Assembly: GCA_016709545.1 (NCBI GenBank)
Contig: JADJMO010000033.1
Coordinates: forward strand, 38,014 to 102,013
Reading direction: 5' to 3'
DNA: 64,000 nt
DNA from: Myxococcales bacterium
GTDB taxonomy: Bacteria; Myxococcota_A; Polyangia; Polyangiales; JADJMO01
The notes under the pieces were generated by a model. It did not search any database, was not told the DNA's origin, and saw only the letters and a list, made by a program, of their open reading frames with translations. Shown here piece by piece: positions 63,527 to 64,000 of the stretch. The position numbers and the translations under genes are program-made. Position 1 is the stretch's first letter. Each line of letters starts with the position of its first letter.

Positions 63527-63975
63527 GGTTGCTGCCATTGCTGCCAATGCTGTTCATCGGGGGCTGTTTTGCGCCGCACGAGGGCCCACGCCAGTACCCG
63601 ACCTGGCGTGCGGACGGCCAGAAGCAGCCCTTCGGTGCCTGCGCCGACGCGACGGTGGTGCCTCGCGCGTCCGGCAAGGAGGGCCTCGGCCTGACCCTGC
63701 GCCTCGAGGGCCGTGGCGCGCCGTGCATCGTCGCCGTCACCGCGATCGAGTTCCGCGTCGGCGACCAGGTGTTCCCCGCCCAGAAGCTCCCGCCCGCGAT
63801 GACCCTCAAGGCCGGGGACGAGGTGTTCTCGTGGGTGCCGATCCGCTTCGACGGCGATGCGGTCTGGGAAGACCTGGACAAGCGAAAGGGCGTGCTCGTC
63901 GTGCGCGACCAGGCCGGCGCCACGGCCTCGTTCCCCCTCGTCCTCGCGATGGAGGACCGCAGCAAATGCGAGTGA
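63523..63975 (+). CDS. Hypothetical lipoprotein
   Basis: A 150-aa protein. The GTG overlaps the previous stop (GTGA). The signal VRLLPLLPMLFIGGC is lipidated at Cys15. The mature domain is beta-rich (GLTLRLEGRGAPCIVAVTAI, EFRVGDQVFPAQKLPPAMTL, AGDEVFSWVPIRFDGDAVWE, GVLVVRDQAGATASFPLVLA) with two Cys pairs. No family recognised. Confidence 0.7.
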   Translation: MRLLPLLPMLFIGGCFAPHEGPRQYPTWRADGQKQPFGACADATVVPRASGKEGLGLTLRLEGRGAPCIVAVTAIEFRVGDQVFPAQKLPPAMTLKAGDEVFSWVPIRFDGDAVWEDLDKRKGVLVVRDQAGATASFPLVLAMEDRSKCE

Positions 63976-64000
63976 GAGGCCTCGCCTTCGCCCTCGCGCT
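63966..64000 (+). CDS. Start of a further gene, cut by the window edge
   Basis: The ATG at 63966 opens MRVRGLAFALA, the beginning of a signal peptide. It overlaps the stop of the preceding lipoprotein gene by 10 bp. Only 11 codons are visible, so this is likely but not proven to be a secreted protein in the same operon. Confidence 0.5.
   Translation, partial: MRVRGLAFALA

Noticed and set aside
63528..63553. A further copy of the GCTGCCA intergenic motif
   Set aside because: Here the Leu/Pro codons of a lipoprotein signal peptide explain the repeated GCTGCCA, so it was not counted as an intergenic copy.

Overview
The window is 64 kb of very GC-rich DNA (roughly 70 percent by eye) from a member of the Myxococcota, most likely the Polyangia. 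The evidence is a MYXO-CTERM surface-sorting tail at about 61.1-61.2 kb, a DUF4215-type cysteine-rich repeat protein, many lipoproteins with Asp/Ser/Gly-rich tethers, a TIGR02996-like domain and a Mx162-like retron reverse transcriptase. No tRNA, rRNA, CRISPR array or transposase was recognised. The sequence looks like a draft: about a dozen genes carry single-base frameshifts that leave conserved protein on both sides, and 25.2-25.9 kb is an implausible stretch of G and C homopolymers. Frameshifts are therefore treated as probable sequence errors unless several lesions pile up.

Layout. 0-9.3 kb: hypothetical genes and lipoproteins around a glutathione-dependent formaldehyde detoxification pair (frmA, fghA) and an M28 peptidase. 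9.4-14.3 kb: an aromatic amino acid operon on the minus strand (DAHP synthase/chorismate mutase fusion, prephenate dehydratase, then a large TPR/winged-helix regulator), preceded by a Phe/Tyr-rich leader peptide and a complete transcription attenuator. 14.4-20.8 kb: lipoproteins, a Baeyer-Villiger-type monooxygenase, a metallophosphoesterase, a ketopantoate reductase and a tandem-LCCL lipoprotein. 20.8-24.2 kb: a complete sugar ABC importer (binding protein, double ATPase, permease) with overlapping genes. 24.2-26.0 kb: a YceI-like lipoprotein and the low-complexity block. 26.0-33.5 kb: a second sugar locus on the minus strand (ATPase, permease, small membrane protein, lipoprotein, binding protein, isomerase, FGGY kinase) whose isomerase and kinase are heavily frameshifted.

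33.5-44.2 kb: a YdeI-like gene, a secreted GH39-like glycoside hydrolase, a GNAT acetyltransferase, a YbgC-like thioesterase, an aldo/keto reductase, and a coupled ABC-2 exporter plus P-loop NTPase operon. 44.3-57.8 kb: an atypical pyruvate kinase with a DUF4156 lipoprotein, a large cysteine-rich secreted protein, an MFS transporter, a PARP-zinc-finger/leucine-rich-repeat protein, an O-methyltransferase and glucose-6-phosphate dehydrogenase. 57.9-64 kb: a large FG-GAP surface protein ending in MYXO-CTERM, then a retron (msr-msd candidate plus reverse transcriptase), then membrane and lipoprotein genes running off the end.

The most interesting items are the retron at 61.2-62.6 kb, the attenuator at 14.1-14.3 kb, and a 34-bp element shared by two lipoprotein promoters at 3.24 and 9.32 kb. 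Many genes overlap by GTGA, ATGA or TGATG, so translational coupling is common in this genome.
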